Shown piece by piece: positions 16,605-26,544 of a stretch of DNA of 64,000 nt. How positions within the stretch are numbered: position 1 is the stretch's first letter; the number at the start of each line of letters is the position of its first letter. A program made the position numbers and the translations under genes. The notes under the pieces are model-generated. The model was not told where the DNA came from. It saw nothing but the letters and a program-made list of their open reading frames with translations, and made no database searches. Source of the DNA: Pseudarthrobacter cellobiosi (GTDB lineage: Bacteria > Actinomycetota > Actinomycetes > Actinomycetales > Micrococcaceae); NCBI RefSeq assembly GCF_023913755.1, contig NZ_JAMXBJ010000044.1, forward strand, positions 114,012 through 178,011, written 5' to 3'.

Positions 16605-16828
16605 GACGCTCTCTCACTTAATGCATGGAATCGGCAGACCCTCCCTCACCTAATGCAGGAAGTGGGCAGACCCTCTCTCACTGCCTGCGGTGTTTGGCAG
16701 GATCGTCCCTTACCTCCTGGGTGACAAAGAAGCGACCCTCCTTCACCGTTGGTGAGAGAGGGTCGCTAAGAAAGCTGCAGGTACTGATAGAGGGTCGGTA
16801 AAAAGCCCACATCAAGTGAGAGAGCGTT
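16605..16828. repeat. 32-bp-period tandem array with inverted half, between ctaA and ctaB
   Basis: Eight related modules lie here. Five point right, starting at 16605, 16637, 16669, 16701 and 16734; three point left, ending at 16764, 16796 and 16828. Each begins with a head close to GACCCTCTCTCAC followed by about 19 less conserved bases, often with TGCAG or similar. The spacing is 32 bp in almost every step. The fifth right-pointing and first left-pointing heads meet as a hairpin with loop GTT (arms 16732-16747 and 16751-16766, two mismatches). With the hairpin at 16566-16592 it accounts for most of the 303-bp gap; I see no gene in it. Confidence 0.85.
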
Positions 16829-16842
16829 GGGTGGGGGTGCTG

Positions 16843-17802
16843 TTAACCGATGATCGCTGATCCGACGAACGGATCCACGGCCAGTGCGATGAACAGCAGC
16901 GTCAGGTAGCTGATGGAGCCGTGGAAGACCTTCATTGCGCGCTTGTCCGAGATGTCCTCGCGCTGCGCCCGGTTGTAAAGGGAGTGCGACTCGTACAGGA
17001 ACCAGGCACCCGCCAGGACTGCGGTGGCCGTGTAGACCCAGCCCGCGCCACCGGCGGGGACCAGCAGCAGCGAACAGGCCACCATAGCCCAGGCGTAGAG
17101 GACCACCTGGACGGAAACCACCTTGGCGCCGGCAATTGCCCCAAGCATGGGCACGTTCGCGTTGCGGTAGTCCTCGCCGTAACGCATGGAAAGCGGCCAG
17201 TAGTGCGGCGGAGTCCAGAGGAAGATGACCATAAACAGGATGACGGCTGGCCACTCGACGGTATTGGTCACGGCGGCCCAGGCAATCAGCACCGGGAAGC
17301 AGCCCGCCGCTCCACCCCACACAATGTTCTGTGCAGTGCGGCGCTTGAGGATGATGGTGTAGATGACTACATAGAAGAAAATTGCGGCCAACCCGAGCCA
17401 AGCGGCCAACGGGTTGGCGCCGAACCAGAGAATAACAAGGGCGGCTGCCCCGAGCAGCCAGGAGAATACCAGCGCCTCGCGAGGTGTCACCTCGCCGGTG
17501 ACCAGCGGACGGTTCTCGGTCCGGTGCATCAGTTTGTCGATGTCCCGGTCAAGGTAGCAGTTGAAGGCACCGGCGCTGCCGGCAGCAAAGGCGCCGCCTA
17601 CCAGCGTGGCCAGAATCAGCCCGATCGGCGGGAAACCCCGCTCGGCGTAGATCATGGTGGGCAGGGTGCTGACCAGCAACAACTCAATGACACGCGGCTT
17701 GGTGAGGGCGAAATACGCCTTGGCCTTACGGGCGAACCCGGCTCCCCCTCTGGCACGGAAAGCATTAAGCGGCGTATCTGTTGTGCTCACGGTGGCAGTC
17801 AC
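16843..17802 (-). CDS. ctaB: heme O synthase (protoheme IX farnesyltransferase)
   Basis: A 319-residue UbiA-family prenyltransferase that farnesylates protoheme IX to heme O. The first prenyl-diphosphate-binding motif is [19 protein letters not shown], with its Asp-rich core, and the second region is [15 protein letters not shown]. Eight or nine membrane helices are predicted. A GTG at 17802 is taken as start ([11 protein letters not shown]); another GTG four codons later is possible. On the minus strand a TATGAT hexamer at 17956-17961 could be its promoter, giving a leader of about 150 nt. Convergent ctaA makes the next intermediate, heme A. Confidence 0.92.
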   Translation of the reverse strand: MTATVSTTDTPLNAFRARGGAGFARKAKAYFALTKPRVIELLLVSTLPTMIYAERGFPPIGLILATLVGGAFAAGSAGAFNCYLDRDIDKLMHRTENRPLVTGEVTPREALVFSWLLGAAALVILWFGANPLAAWLGLAAIFFYVVIYTIILKRRTAQNIVWGGAAGCFPVLIAWAAVTNTVEWPAVILFMVIFLWTPPHYWPLSMRYGEDYRNANVPMLGAIAGAKVVSVQVVLYAWAMVACSLLLVPAGGAGWVYTATAVLAGAWFLYESHSLYNRAQREDISDKRAMKVFHGSISYLTLLFIALAVDPFVGSAIIG

Positions 17803-18304
17803 CCGTTCTGGTTGGCAGTTCTGTCTGGCGGTGCAGCTGTGTCTTGCGGCCGTTCGCCGGGCAGCCCGCCAATGGTCATCAGAAGAAGGTCCCGGCAACG
17901 CCCCGGGTCTGCCGCCGCCCTTAAAGGGCTCGGCTGCCGGCGTCGGCCTCCAAATATCATACCGTGCGCATTTGTAACAGATGCCCCCTGATTATGCCCT
18001 GATGATTACGCGCAGGGTGATTCGAGCAGATTAACTCAACCTCACGAAATGGGGATTCACATAAGGGGAAATTGCGTCCAAAAGGTGAGATTTGCGCTGA
18101 CCGGAGAGTGGAATCGAGCTAAGCTGTCACCAGATCAGCACGCGGCAGAAAAGCGTTGGAAAACGCGTTCCCACAGCCCTGCTGAATGATAGATCAACGT
18201 TTCGATGGTGAACGGCTGGTACACACCGCAGCGGGCACCACAGCGTGCCCCGGAACGGATCCCGTGTACCGTCCACCATCAGCACAGAGAGGGGCCCGGT
18301 TTTC
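17803..18304. other. 502-bp divergent control region between ctaB and tkt
   Basis: No gene is supported here. It is AT-richer than its surroundings between about 17950 and 18130. It contains a possible ctaB -10 (TATGAT, minus strand, 17956-17961) and a better tkt promoter at 18097-18125. A purine-rich AGAGAGGGG at 18284-18292 serves as the tkt ribosome binding site. No clear operator palindrome or riboswitch was found. Confidence 0.6.
18097..18125 (+). promoter_or_regulatory. predicted promoter of the pentose-phosphate operon
   Basis: CTGACC (18097-18102) and TAAGCT (18120-18125) are 17 bp apart. The same -35 sequence occurs in the predicted suf promoter. It would give a leader of about 170 nt before tkt. 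Confidence 0.4.
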
Positions 18305-20431
18305 GTGCCACATTTGGAAGAGCAAGAACTGTCATGGACCAGCTTGGACCAGCGCGCGGTGGACACCATCCGCGTTCTGGCTGCGGATGCCGTCGAGAAA
18401 GTCGGTAACGGCCACCCCGGCACGGCCATGAGCCTGGCGCCCGCCGCTTACCTGCTCTTCCAGAAGCTGATGCGCCACGACCCGCGCAACCCTGACTGGA
18501 TGGGACGCGACCGTTTCATCCTGTCACCCGGCCACACGTCGCTGACCCTTTACATCCAGCTGTTCCTGTCGGGCTACGGCCTGGAACTGAAGGACCTTGA
18601 GGCGCTTCGCACCTGGGATTCCCTGACGCCGGGCCACCCGGAGTACAAGCACACTGCCGGTGTGGAGATCACCACCGGCCCGCTGGGCCAGGGCCTGGCC
18701 TCCTCGGTCGGGTTCGCCTACTCCCAGCGCCGGATGCGCGGCCTGTTCGACGCCGACGCTGCGGCCGGCGAAAGCCCCTTCGACCACACCATCTGGGTTA
18801 TCGCCTCCGACGGGGACCTGCAGGAAGGCGTCACTTCCGAGGCGTCCTCGCTGGCCGGCCACCAGGAACTGGGTAACCTTGTAGTTGTCTACGATGAGAA
18901 CCACATCTCCATCGAGGACGACACCGACATCTCCTTCACCGAGGATGTCCTGAAGCGCTACGAGGCCTACGGCTGGCACACCCAGCGCGTCGACTGGACC
19001 AAGACCGGCGAATACAAAGAGGACGTCCAGGAGCTCTACTCCGCACTGCTCGCCGCCAAGGCCGAGACGTCCAAGCCCTCCATCATCTCGCTGCGCACCA
19101 TCATCGGCTACCCGGCCCCCAAGAAGCAGAACACGGGCAAGATCCACGGTTCCGCTCTCGGTGCAGAGGAAGTCGCCGGCCTCAAGGAGGTCCTGGGCTT
19201 CGACCCCGCCAAGTCCTTCGACGTGGACCAGGAAGTCCTGGCCCACGCCCGCTCCGTCGTGGACCGCGGCGCCGCTGCCAAGAAGGAATGGGAAGAGTCC
19301 TTCAACGCCTGGCAGGCCGCCAACCCCGAAGGCGCCGCACTCCTGCAGCGCATCGAGGCCCGCGAACTGCCCGACGGCCTCGACGCCGCGCTTCCGGTCT
19401 TCCCGGCCGGCAAGGACGTCTCCACCCGCGCCGCTTCCGGCAAGGTCCTAAACGCACTCGGACCGGTCATGCCGGAACTCTGGGGCGGCTCCGCCGACCT
19501 CGCCGAATCCAACAACACCACCATCGAAGGCTCGCCGTCGTTCGTGCCCGCCTCCAAGCAGACCGATACCTGGTCCGGCAACCCCTACGGCCGGGTCCTG
19601 CACTTCGGCATCCGTGAGCACGCCGCGGCATCGATCGTGAACGGCATCGCCCTACACGGCCGGACCCGCGCGTTCTCCGGCACGTTCCTGATCTTCAGCG
19701 ACTACCAGCGGCCCGCCATCCGGCTCGGCGCCCTGATGGGTGTTCCGTCCCTGTATGTCTGGACGCACGACTCCATCGGTCTGGGCGAAGACGGCCCCAC
19801 CCACCAGCCGGTGGAACAGCTCGCTTCCCTGCGCGCCATCGTGGGCCTGGACGTCGTCCGCCCCGGCGATGCCAACGAGGTCGCGGTGGCATGGAAGACC
19901 ATGCTGGAGAACCACGAGAACCCGGCCGGCATTGTCCTGACCCGCCAGAACATCCCCACCTATGCCCGTGGTGAAAGCGAAGCCGACGGCGACACGTTCG
20001 GTTCCGTTTCCGGTGTGGCCAAGGGCGGCTACGTCCTGGCTGAAGCTTCCAAGGACGGCGCCACCGTGCCCGCCGACGTGATCCTGATCGGCACCGGCTC
20101 CGAGGTCCAGCTGGCCGTCCAGGCCCGCGAAGCCCTCCAGGCTGAAGGCATCGCTGCCCGCGTTGTCTCCATGCCCTGCGTCGAGTGGTTCAACAAGCAG
20201 GACGCCGCTTACCGCGAGTCCGTGCTCCCCGCTGCCGTCAAGGCCCGGGTCTCCGTCGAGGCCGGGCTGGCCCTGGGCTGGAGGGAATTCGTCGGCGACG
20301 CCGGACGTTCCATCTCGCTCGAGCACTATGGCGCTTCCGCCGACTACAAGCGCCTTTTCCAGGAGTTCGGCATCACTGTGGAGGCTGTCGCCGCCGCTGC
20401 CAAGGACTCCCTCGCTGGCCTGCAGGCCTGA
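18305..20431 (+). CDS. tkt: transketolase
   Basis: A 708-residue thiamine-diphosphate enzyme moving two-carbon units in the pentose-phosphate pathway. [10 protein letters not shown] (about 34-43) and [10 protein letters not shown] are substrate and cofactor contacts; the ThDP/metal motif is [13 protein letters not shown]; and [13 protein letters not shown] with the catalytic Glu opens the pyrimidine domain. A GTG start at 18305 is used because homologues begin with [14 protein letters not shown] and AGAGAGGGG lies about 12 nt upstream. It heads an operon, with tal 23 bp downstream. Length is normal for the family. Confidence 0.95.
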   Translation: MPHLEEQELSWTSLDQRAVDTIRVLAADAVEKVGNGHPGTAMSLAPAAYLLFQKLMRHDPRNPDWMGRDRFILSPGHTSLTLYIQLFLSGYGLELKDLEALRTWDSLTPGHPEYKHTAGVEITTGPLGQGLASSVGFAYSQRRMRGLFDADAAAGESPFDHTIWVIASDGDLQEGVTSEASSLAGHQELGNLVVVYDENHISIEDDTDISFTEDVLKRYEAYGWHTQRVDWTKTGEYKEDVQELYSALLAAKAETSKPSIISLRTIIGYPAPKKQNTGKIHGSALGAEEVAGLKEVLGFDPAKSFDVDQEVLAHARSVVDRGAAAKKEWEESFNAWQAANPEGAALLQRIEARELPDGLDAALPVFPAGKDVSTRAASGKVLNALGPVMPELWGGSADLAESNNTTIEGSPSFVPASKQTDTWSGNPYGRVLHFGIREHAAASIVNGIALHGRTRAFSGTFLIFSDYQRPAIRLGALMGVPSLYVWTHDSIGLGEDGPTHQPVEQLASLRAIVGLDVVRPGDANEVAVAWKTMLENHENPAGIVLTRQNIPTYARGESEADGDTFGSVSGVAKGGYVLAEASKDGATVPADVILIGTGSEVQLAVQAREALQAEGIAARVVSMPCVEWFNKQDAAYRESVLPAAVKARVSVEAGLALGWREFVGDAGRSISLEHYGASADYKRLFQEFGITVEAVAAAAKDSLAGLQA

Positions 20432-20454
20432 ACCAGATTTTAGGAGATATCACC

Positions 20455-21570
20455 ATGACTACCCCTACACAGCAGCTCTCCGACGCCGGAGTATCCATCT
20501 GGCTCGATGACCTTTCCCGCAGCCGCCTTGAAACCGGCACGCTGCAGAAGCTCATCGAAGAGAAGAACGTTGTTGGTGTGACCACCAACCCGTCCATCTT
20601 CCACGCCGCCATCACGGCCGGCACGGACTACGACGCCACCATCGCGGCCCAGGCAGCAGCCGGCGCCAGCGTCGAGGAGACCATCTTCGAAATCACCACC
20701 ACCGACGTCGCCGACGCCTGCGACCTCTTCGCACCGGTGGCAGCAGCCACCAACGGTGTCGACGGCCGCGTGTCCATCGAAGTTGACCCGCGCCTCGCCT
20801 GGGACACGGCCGGCACCATTGCCGAAGCCAAGCACCTGTACAAGAAGGTCAACAAGGACAACGTCCACATCAAGATTCCGGCAACCCTTGAAGGCCTCGA
20901 AGCGATCACGGCGACGCTGGCCGAGGGCATCAGCGTCAACGTGACCCTGATCTTCTCGCTCGAGCGTTACCGCGCTGTCATCAACGCTTTCCAGTCCGGC
21001 CTGGAGCAGGCCAAGGATAACGGCCACGACCTGTCCAAGATCCACTCGGTCGCATCGTTCTTCGTTTCCCGCGTGGACTCCGAAATCGACAAGCGCCTTG
21101 ACGCCATCGGCACCGACGAGGCCAAGGCACTCAAGGGCAAGGCAGGCGTGGCCAACGCCCGCCTGGCGTACCAGGTCCACGAGGAGCTCTTCACCACCGA
21201 GCGCTGGGCACTGCTGGCTGAAGCCGGCGCCCTCCCGCAGCGTCCGCTGTGGGCCTCCACCGGCGTCAAGGACCCGGCCTACCCCGACACCCTTTACGTC
21301 ACCGAGCTGGCCGCCCCCGGCGTCGTGAACACCATGCCGGAGAAGACCCTGGACGCCACGTTCGACCACGGCGTCGTCACCGGTGACACTGTCTCCGGCA
21401 CGTACGCCGAGGCCAACGCCACGCTGGACGCACTGGACGCACTGGGCATCTCTTACAACGAGGTTGTCGCACTCCTCGAATCAGAGGGCCTGGACAAGTT
21501 CGTGGCCAGCTGGAAGGAACTTCTGGGCGACGTCGAAGGTGCCCTTGCCGCCGCACGGAAGGCTTCCTAA
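20455..21570 (+). CDS. tal: transaldolase
   Basis: A 371-residue class I aldolase-type enzyme exchanging dihydroxyacetone units in the pentose-phosphate pathway. The Schiff-base lysine is Lys140 in NVHIKIPAT, and the entry motif [11 protein letters not shown] (39-49) is the family signature. The length fits the longer actinobacterial transaldolases. AGGAGA lies ahead of the ATG. It sits between tkt and pgi in one operon, with 6 bp to pgi. Confidence 0.95.
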   Translation: MTTPTQQLSDAGVSIWLDDLSRSRLETGTLQKLIEEKNVVGVTTNPSIFHAAITAGTDYDATIAAQAAAGASVEETIFEITTTDVADACDLFAPVAAATNGVDGRVSIEVDPRLAWDTAGTIAEAKHLYKKVNKDNVHIKIPATLEGLEAITATLAEGISVNVTLIFSLERYRAVINAFQSGLEQAKDNGHDLSKIHSVASFFVSRVDSEIDKRLDAIGTDEAKALKGKAGVANARLAYQVHEELFTTERWALLAEAGALPQRPLWASTGVKDPAYPDTLYVTELAAPGVVNTMPEKTLDATFDHGVVTGDTVSGTYAEANATLDALDALGISYNEVVALLESEGLDKFVASWKELLGDVEGALAAARKAS

Positions 21571-21576
21571 CCCACT

Positions 21577-23211
21577 ATGAGCACTCTCAGCTACGACGCC
21601 ACCGGTGCCGCGCAGCAGGCACTCGAGCAGCACCTGCCCGCCCTCGTGGCGGACCGCATTGCCACCCGGATCTTCGCCAAGGACCACACCCTGTGGGGTC
21701 CCGACGCGGAGGCCGAGTCCGCTGTCCGCCTCGGCTGGGTTGAGGCGGCCACCGTCTCACAGGCCCTTGTGGCCGGCATCCTCGAGCTCCGTGATGCCCT
21801 CAAGGCTGACGGCGTGACCCGCATCGTGCTTTGCGGCATGGGCGGTTCTTCGCTGGCTCCCGAGGTCATCGCCGGCACCGCTGGCGTCGAGCTGACAGTG
21901 CTGGACAGCACCGACCCCGACCAGGTCCGTGCTGCCCTCGCAGACCGGCTGGCCGAAACCGCGATTGTGGTTTCGTCCAAGTCCGGTTCAACCCTGGAGA
22001 CCGACTCCCAGCGCCGGATCTTCGAGCACGCCTTCACGGAGGCCGGCATCGATGCGAAGAGCCGGATCATCATTGTCACCGATCCTGGTTCCCCGCTGGA
22101 CAAGGCCTCGCGCGAGGCCGGCTACCGTGCCGTCTTCAACGCCGACCCGAACGTCGGCGGCCGCTACTCAGCCCTCACGGCATTCGGGCTGGTCCCCTCT
22201 GGCTTGGCCGGTGTGGACATCCAGGCTTTCCTGGATGAGGCTGAGGAAGCCGCCGAGATCCTGAACGAGGACGCCGCCGAGAACATCGGGCTGGCCCTCG
22301 GAACGGCCCTGGGCGGAACCAACCCGCTGCGCAACAAGATTGTCATCGCCGAGGACGGCTCCGGCATTGTGGGCTTCGCGGACTGGGCCGAACAGCTCAT
22401 CGCCGAATCCACCGGGAAGCTCGGCACCGGCGTCCTGCCGGTTGTCGCCGGACCCACGTCGCCGGAGGTCACCTCCGGCGCCGCGGACGTCCTGGTGGTG
22501 CGGCTGGTAGCCGCGGATGCCGACGTCGAACTCGGTGACAACGAGGTAGCCATCGCCGGTGGCCTGGCCACCCAGATGATGGTGTGGGAGTTCGCCACCG
22601 CCGTTGCCGGACGCCTCCTGGGCATCAACCCGTATGACCAGCCGGACGTGGAGGCAGCCAAGGTTGCCGCCCGCGGCCTGCTGGACGCCCAGCCCGAACC
22701 GACCCCTGCCGCCTTCGTGGACGGCGCCATCGAAGTCCGCGGCGGTGACTGGCTCCGTGGTGCAGCCACTGCGGAGGAAGCCGTCGGCGCACTCCTGGGA
22801 ACGCTCGACGACGACAGCTACCTCAGCGTCCATGCCTACTTTGACCGGCTGGCCTTCGCAGAGCTGGAAGGCATCCGCGACCCGCTTGCCGGCGTCAGCG
22901 GCCGTCCCGTCACCTTCGGCTGGGGCCCGCGGTTCCTGCACTCCACCGGGCAGTTCCACAAGGGCGGACCCGCCATCGGAGTCTTTCTCCAGGTCACGGC
23001 CGCTCCTGCGGAAGACCTGGCCATCCCGGACCGTCCGTTCACGTTTGGGGAACTGATTTCCGCCCAGGCCGCGGGCGACGCCCAGGTCCTGGCCGGCCAT
23101 GGCCGCCCCGTCCTGCGACTGCACCTGACCGACCGCGCCGCCGGAGTTGCACAGCTGCAGGAGATCATTGCAGCACTTGCCGCCCGGTCAGCTTCCGTCA
23201 CCGAAAACTAA
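21577..23211 (+). CDS. pgi: glucose-6-phosphate isomerase
   Basis: A 544-residue cytosolic isomerase interconverting glucose-6-phosphate and fructose-6-phosphate. The two SIS-type phosphosugar-binding motifs are visible as CGMGGSSLAPEVI (about 87-99) and SSKSGSTLET (about 133-142). The sequence resembles the actinobacterial subgroup often placed between tal and zwf rather than the E. coli enzyme. Its place in this operon lets carbon be cycled from the non-oxidative branch back to glucose-6-phosphate. It is 15 bp ahead of zwf. Confidence 0.9.
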   Translation: MSTLSYDATGAAQQALEQHLPALVADRIATRIFAKDHTLWGPDAEAESAVRLGWVEAATVSQALVAGILELRDALKADGVTRIVLCGMGGSSLAPEVIAGTAGVELTVLDSTDPDQVRAALADRLAETAIVVSSKSGSTLETDSQRRIFEHAFTEAGIDAKSRIIIVTDPGSPLDKASREAGYRAVFNADPNVGGRYSALTAFGLVPSGLAGVDIQAFLDEAEEAAEILNEDAAENIGLALGTALGGTNPLRNKIVIAEDGSGIVGFADWAEQLIAESTGKLGTGVLPVVAGPTSPEVTSGAADVLVVRLVAADADVELGDNEVAIAGGLATQMMVWEFATAVAGRLLGINPYDQPDVEAAKVAARGLLDAQPEPTPAAFVDGAIEVRGGDWLRGAATAEEAVGALLGTLDDDSYLSVHAYFDRLAFAELEGIRDPLAGVSGRPVTFGWGPRFLHSTGQFHKGGPAIGVFLQVTAAPAEDLAIPDRPFTFGELISAQAAGDAQVLAGHGRPVLRLHLTDRAAGVAQLQEIIAALAARSASVTEN

Positions 23212-23226
23212 GGCTCAACAGCAAAC

Positions 23227-24798
23227 ATGCCAGAAACTGAAAACGGCAGGAATTCCGCGACGCGTTCGGGGCGATCAGGGCGTAATCCGCTCCGGGATCC
23301 CCGTGACCGGCGCCTGAACCGGATTGCCGGTCCGTCCTCGTTGGTGCTCTTTGGAGTGACCGGTGACCTTGCCCGTAAGAAGCTCATGCCGGCCGTGTAT
23401 GACCTGGCGAACCGGGGGCTGCTGCCGCCGAGTTTCGCGCTGGTGGGCTTCGGCCGCCGTCCGTGGAGTGATGCGGAGTTCGCTGCCGAGGTGAAGGCTT
23501 CGGTGAAGGCGTACTCGCGGACGCCGTTTGATGAGGCGGTGTGGAACCAGCTCGCCGAGGGTATCCGTTTTGTCCAGGGCGAGTTCGACGACGATGATTC
23601 GTTTGAGCGGTTGGGTGACACGGTCGCTGAGCTGGATGAGCAGCGCGGAACGCGGGGGAATCACGCGTTCTACCTGTCCATTCCGCCGAAGGCGTTTGAG
23701 CAGGTCTGCCGGCAGCTGTCCAAGCACGGCCTCGCGCAGGCTGAGGGTGATAAGTGGCGGCGGGTGGTGATCGAGAAGCCGTTCGGGCATGACCTGGAGT
23801 CGGCCCGGCAGCTGAACGACATTGTGGAGTCGGTGTTCCCGCCGGATGCGGTGTTCCGGATCGACCACTACCTGGGCAAGGAAACGGTGCAGAACATCCT
23901 GGCGCTGCGTTTCGCGAACCAGTTGTTCGAGCCGTTGTGGAACGCGAACTATGTGGACCACGTCCAGATCACCATGGCCGAGGACATCGGCACGGGCGGC
24001 CGGGCCGGGTATTACGACGGTGTGGGCGCGGCCCGCGATGTCATCCAGAACCACCTGCTGCAGCTGTTGGCTTTGACGGCGATGGAGGAGCCTATTTCCT
24101 TCAACGCCGATGACCTGCGCGCGGAGAAGGAAAAGGTCCTCGCCGCGGTCAAGCTTCCCGAGGATTTGTCCACCCACTCGGCGCGCGGGCAATTCGCCGG
24201 CGGCTGGCAGGGCGGGGAACAGGTCCAGGGCTACCTGGAAGAAGACGGCATTCCGGCCGATTCCAAGACCGAGACGTTCGCGGCGATCCGGGTGGACATC
24301 CACACCCGCCGCTGGTCCGGTGTGCCGTTCTACCTCCGTGCGGGCAAGCGCCTGGGCCGGCGCGTGACCGAAATCGCGGTGGTGTTCAAACGCGCACCGA
24401 ACCTGCTCTTCCGTGACCACGGGGAGGATGACTTCGGCCAGAACGCCGTGGTGATCCGGGTCCAGCCCGATGAGGGCGCGACGATCCGGTTCGGGTCCAA
24501 GGTCCCGGGCACGCAGATGGAAGTCCGCGACGTGACCATGGACTTCGGCTACGGGCACTCCTTCACCGAGTCCAGCCCCGAAGCCTACGAACGGCTCATC
24601 CTGGACGTACTGCTCGGCGAACCGCCGCTGTTCCCCCGGCACGCCGAGGTGGAGCTGTCCTGGAAGATCCTTGACCCCTTTGAAGACTACTGGGCAGGGC
24701 TGACTGAACAGCCGGAGCCTTACGCCCCGGGGTCCTGGGGCCCTGCCTCGGCCGATGAGCTGCTGGCCCGCGACGGACGAACCTGGAGAAGGCCATGA
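23227..24798 (+). CDS. zwf: glucose-6-phosphate dehydrogenase
   Basis: A 523-residue NADP-dependent enzyme of the oxidative pentose-phosphate pathway. The nucleotide-binding loop is GVTGDLARKK (43-52) and the substrate/catalytic motif is RIDHYLGKE (211-219). A basic 30-residue N-terminal tail is longer than in E. coli but usual in actinobacteria. Codon choice changes here: the first half of the gene uses many codons ending in G or T (GCG, GTG, TCG, GAT, TTT) whereas tkt, tal and pgi strongly prefer C. It overlaps opcA by 4 bp. Confidence 0.95.
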   Translation: MPETENGRNSATRSGRSGRNPLRDPRDRRLNRIAGPSSLVLFGVTGDLARKKLMPAVYDLANRGLLPPSFALVGFGRRPWSDAEFAAEVKASVKAYSRTPFDEAVWNQLAEGIRFVQGEFDDDDSFERLGDTVAELDEQRGTRGNHAFYLSIPPKAFEQVCRQLSKHGLAQAEGDKWRRVVIEKPFGHDLESARQLNDIVESVFPPDAVFRIDHYLGKETVQNILALRFANQLFEPLWNANYVDHVQITMAEDIGTGGRAGYYDGVGAARDVIQNHLLQLLALTAMEEPISFNADDLRAEKEKVLAAVKLPEDLSTHSARGQFAGGWQGGEQVQGYLEEDGIPADSKTETFAAIRVDIHTRRWSGVPFYLRAGKRLGRRVTEIAVVFKRAPNLLFRDHGEDDFGQNAVVIRVQPDEGATIRFGSKVPGTQMEVRDVTMDFGYGHSFTESSPEAYERLILDVLLGEPPLFPRHAEVELSWKILDPFEDYWAGLTEQPEPYAPGSWGPASADELLARDGRTWRRP

Positions 24799-25736
24799 TT
24801 GTAGATTTGCCGGACACCACCACTTCCAAGGTCTCCAAGAAGATCACCTCCCTGCGCGAGCAGGGCGGTGTGATCGCCCTGGGCCGGGTCCTGACCCTCG
24901 TGGTGGTCACCCGGTCCGGGCTCGAGGAAGAAGCGATCGAGGCGGCCAACGAGGCCAGCCGTGAACACCCCTGCCGGATCATCGTCCTGGCCGACGCCGG
25001 GGCGACCGCCCCGAACCGGCTCGACGCGCAGATCCGGGTGGGCGGTGACGCCGGCGCGTCCGAGGTCATCGTGCTCCGCGGCTACGGCGAGCTCGCCCAC
25101 GAAAGCGAATCCCTGGTCGCGGCCCTGCTGCTCCCGGACGCCCCGATCGTGGCGTGGTGGCCGCACGGGGCGCCGGAGAACGCCTGCGAAACCTCGGTGG
25201 GCCGGATCGCGCACCGCCGGATCACCGACTCCGCGAACGAAACCGACCCCCAGCTCGCGCTCGAAAACATCCGGGCCACCTATAAGGCCGGCGACACCGA
25301 CCTCGCCTGGACCCGGCTGACGAACTGGCGGATCCAACTCGCGGCAGCCCTGGACCAGGTGGACTCCTCGCCCGTCACCGCCGTGGCAGTGGAAGGCGCC
25401 TCCGACTCCCCGTCCACGATCCTGCTCGCGGCGTGGCTGACCCTGGCCCTGGACGCGCCCGTGACCATCGTCGCGGATCCCGCCGGGACCGGCATCCGCC
25501 GCGTAAGGCTCACCCGCCACACCGGCGACGTGCAGCTGTTCCGCCCCGGACTATCCGTCGCGGAACTCACGCAGCCCGGACAGCCCGCGCAACGCATCTC
25601 CCTGCCGCGCCGCAGCCTCAAGGACTGCCTCGCCGAAGAGCTCCGCCGCCTCGACCCCGACGAAGTGTTCGGCGAAGTGATTACTATTGGACTGCCACGT
25701 ACCAATCTAAGGAGCGTCCGACCCAGTGAGCGTTGA
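24795..25736 (+). CDS. opcA: glucose-6-phosphate dehydrogenase assembly protein OpcA
   Basis: A 313-residue partner required for full activity or assembly of glucose-6-phosphate dehydrogenase in cyanobacteria and actinobacteria. Family features include the N-terminal LPDTTTSKVSKKI segment, HPCRIIVLAD near residue 57, and PDAPIVAWWPHGAPEN near 115. It has no catalytic motif of its own. Its start overlaps the zwf stop (ATGA), and its end overlaps pgl by 11 bp; a TAAGGAG ribosome binding site for pgl lies inside its last codons. Confidence 0.93.
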   Translation: MIVDLPDTTTSKVSKKITSLREQGGVIALGRVLTLVVVTRSGLEEEAIEAANEASREHPCRIIVLADAGATAPNRLDAQIRVGGDAGASEVIVLRGYGELAHESESLVAALLLPDAPIVAWWPHGAPENACETSVGRIAHRRITDSANETDPQLALENIRATYKAGDTDLAWTRLTNWRIQLAAALDQVDSSPVTAVAVEGASDSPSTILLAAWLTLALDAPVTIVADPAGTGIRRVRLTRHTGDVQLFRPGLSVAELTQPGQPAQRISLPRRSLKDCLAEELRRLDPDEVFGEVITIGLPRTNLRSVRPSER

Positions 25737-26544
25737 GCCAAGAGTTAGCATCCATCCCGATTCGTCCGTCCTGATGGCCGCCATCGCGGCCCGCCTGATC
25801 ACCAAGCTGGTGGATGTGCAGGACAAGCACGGTGAGGCCACGGTGGTGCTGACCGGCGGCACAGTAGGAATCGGAACGCTGAAGGCGGTTGCGGATTCTC
25901 CGGCGGCGCCCGCGGTCGACTGGTCCAGGGTAAATTTTTGGTGGGGTGACGAGCGCTTTGTTGCTGCGGATGATCCCGACCGGAACACCAGGCAGGCGTT
26001 TGATGCACTCCTGTCGAGCATTCCGGTTGATCCTGCAAGGATCAACCAGCCGGCTTCCTCGGATGACTTCGACACGCCCGAGGAAGCCGCCGGGGACTAT
26101 GCGCGCAGGCTCCGGGAAGCAGCCCAGGCCGAACACGCTGCTGACATGTCCGACAACCGTCCGGATCAACCGGGAGTACTGCCGCGGCTGGATGTTGTGC
26201 TGCTGGGCGTTGGCCCCGACGCCCACGTGGCCTCGCTCTTCCCCGAGCAGGCCGGAATCCGGGAGAAGGAGCGGACAGTCGTTGGCGTCCGCAATTCCCC
26301 CAAGCCGCCGCTCCAGCGGATCTCACTCACGCTTCCCGCCATTAACACTGCTGCCGAGGTCTGGATGGTTGTGGCCGGCGAGGACAAGGCCGGCGCGGTT
26401 GGCCTGGCACTGGCGGGCGCCAACCCGGTGCAGGTACCGGCGGCTGGCCCGCGGGGAACATCCCGCACGCTGTGGCTTATTGATGAAAATGCAGCGTCAC
26501 GCGTCCCGCGGCAGCTCGTCCGGAAGGACGCCACCGGCGCGTAG
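25726..26544 (+). CDS. pgl: 6-phosphogluconolactonase
   Basis: A 272-residue lactonase of the glucosamine-6-phosphate isomerase fold, hydrolysing the product of Zwf. LTGGTVGI, the VNFWWGDERFV block (about 66-76), and LLGVGPDAHVASLFP (with the family Gly-x-Gly-x-Asp-x-His pattern) mark the active site. It is the last gene of the pentose-phosphate operon and completes the oxidative branch together with zwf. A GTG start is used with TAAGGAG upstream. Its 3' end overlaps the 3' end of the opposite-strand rbpA by 48 bp. Confidence 0.92.
   Translation: MSVEPRVSIHPDSSVLMAAIAARLITKLVDVQDKHGEATVVLTGGTVGIGTLKAVADSPAAPAVDWSRVNFWWGDERFVAADDPDRNTRQAFDALLSSIPVDPARINQPASSDDFDTPEEAAGDYARRLREAAQAEHAADMSDNRPDQPGVLPRLDVVLLGVGPDAHVASLFPEQAGIREKERTVVGVRNSPKPPLQRISLTLPAINTAAEVWMVVAGEDKAGAVGLALAGANPVQVPAAGPRGTSRTLWLIDENAASRVPRQLVRKDATGA

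Noticed and set aside
16605..16828. The 32-bp periodic array as a CRISPR
   Set aside because: Modules change orientation midway, the repeats are degenerate, there are no separate unique spacers, and no cas gene is in the window.
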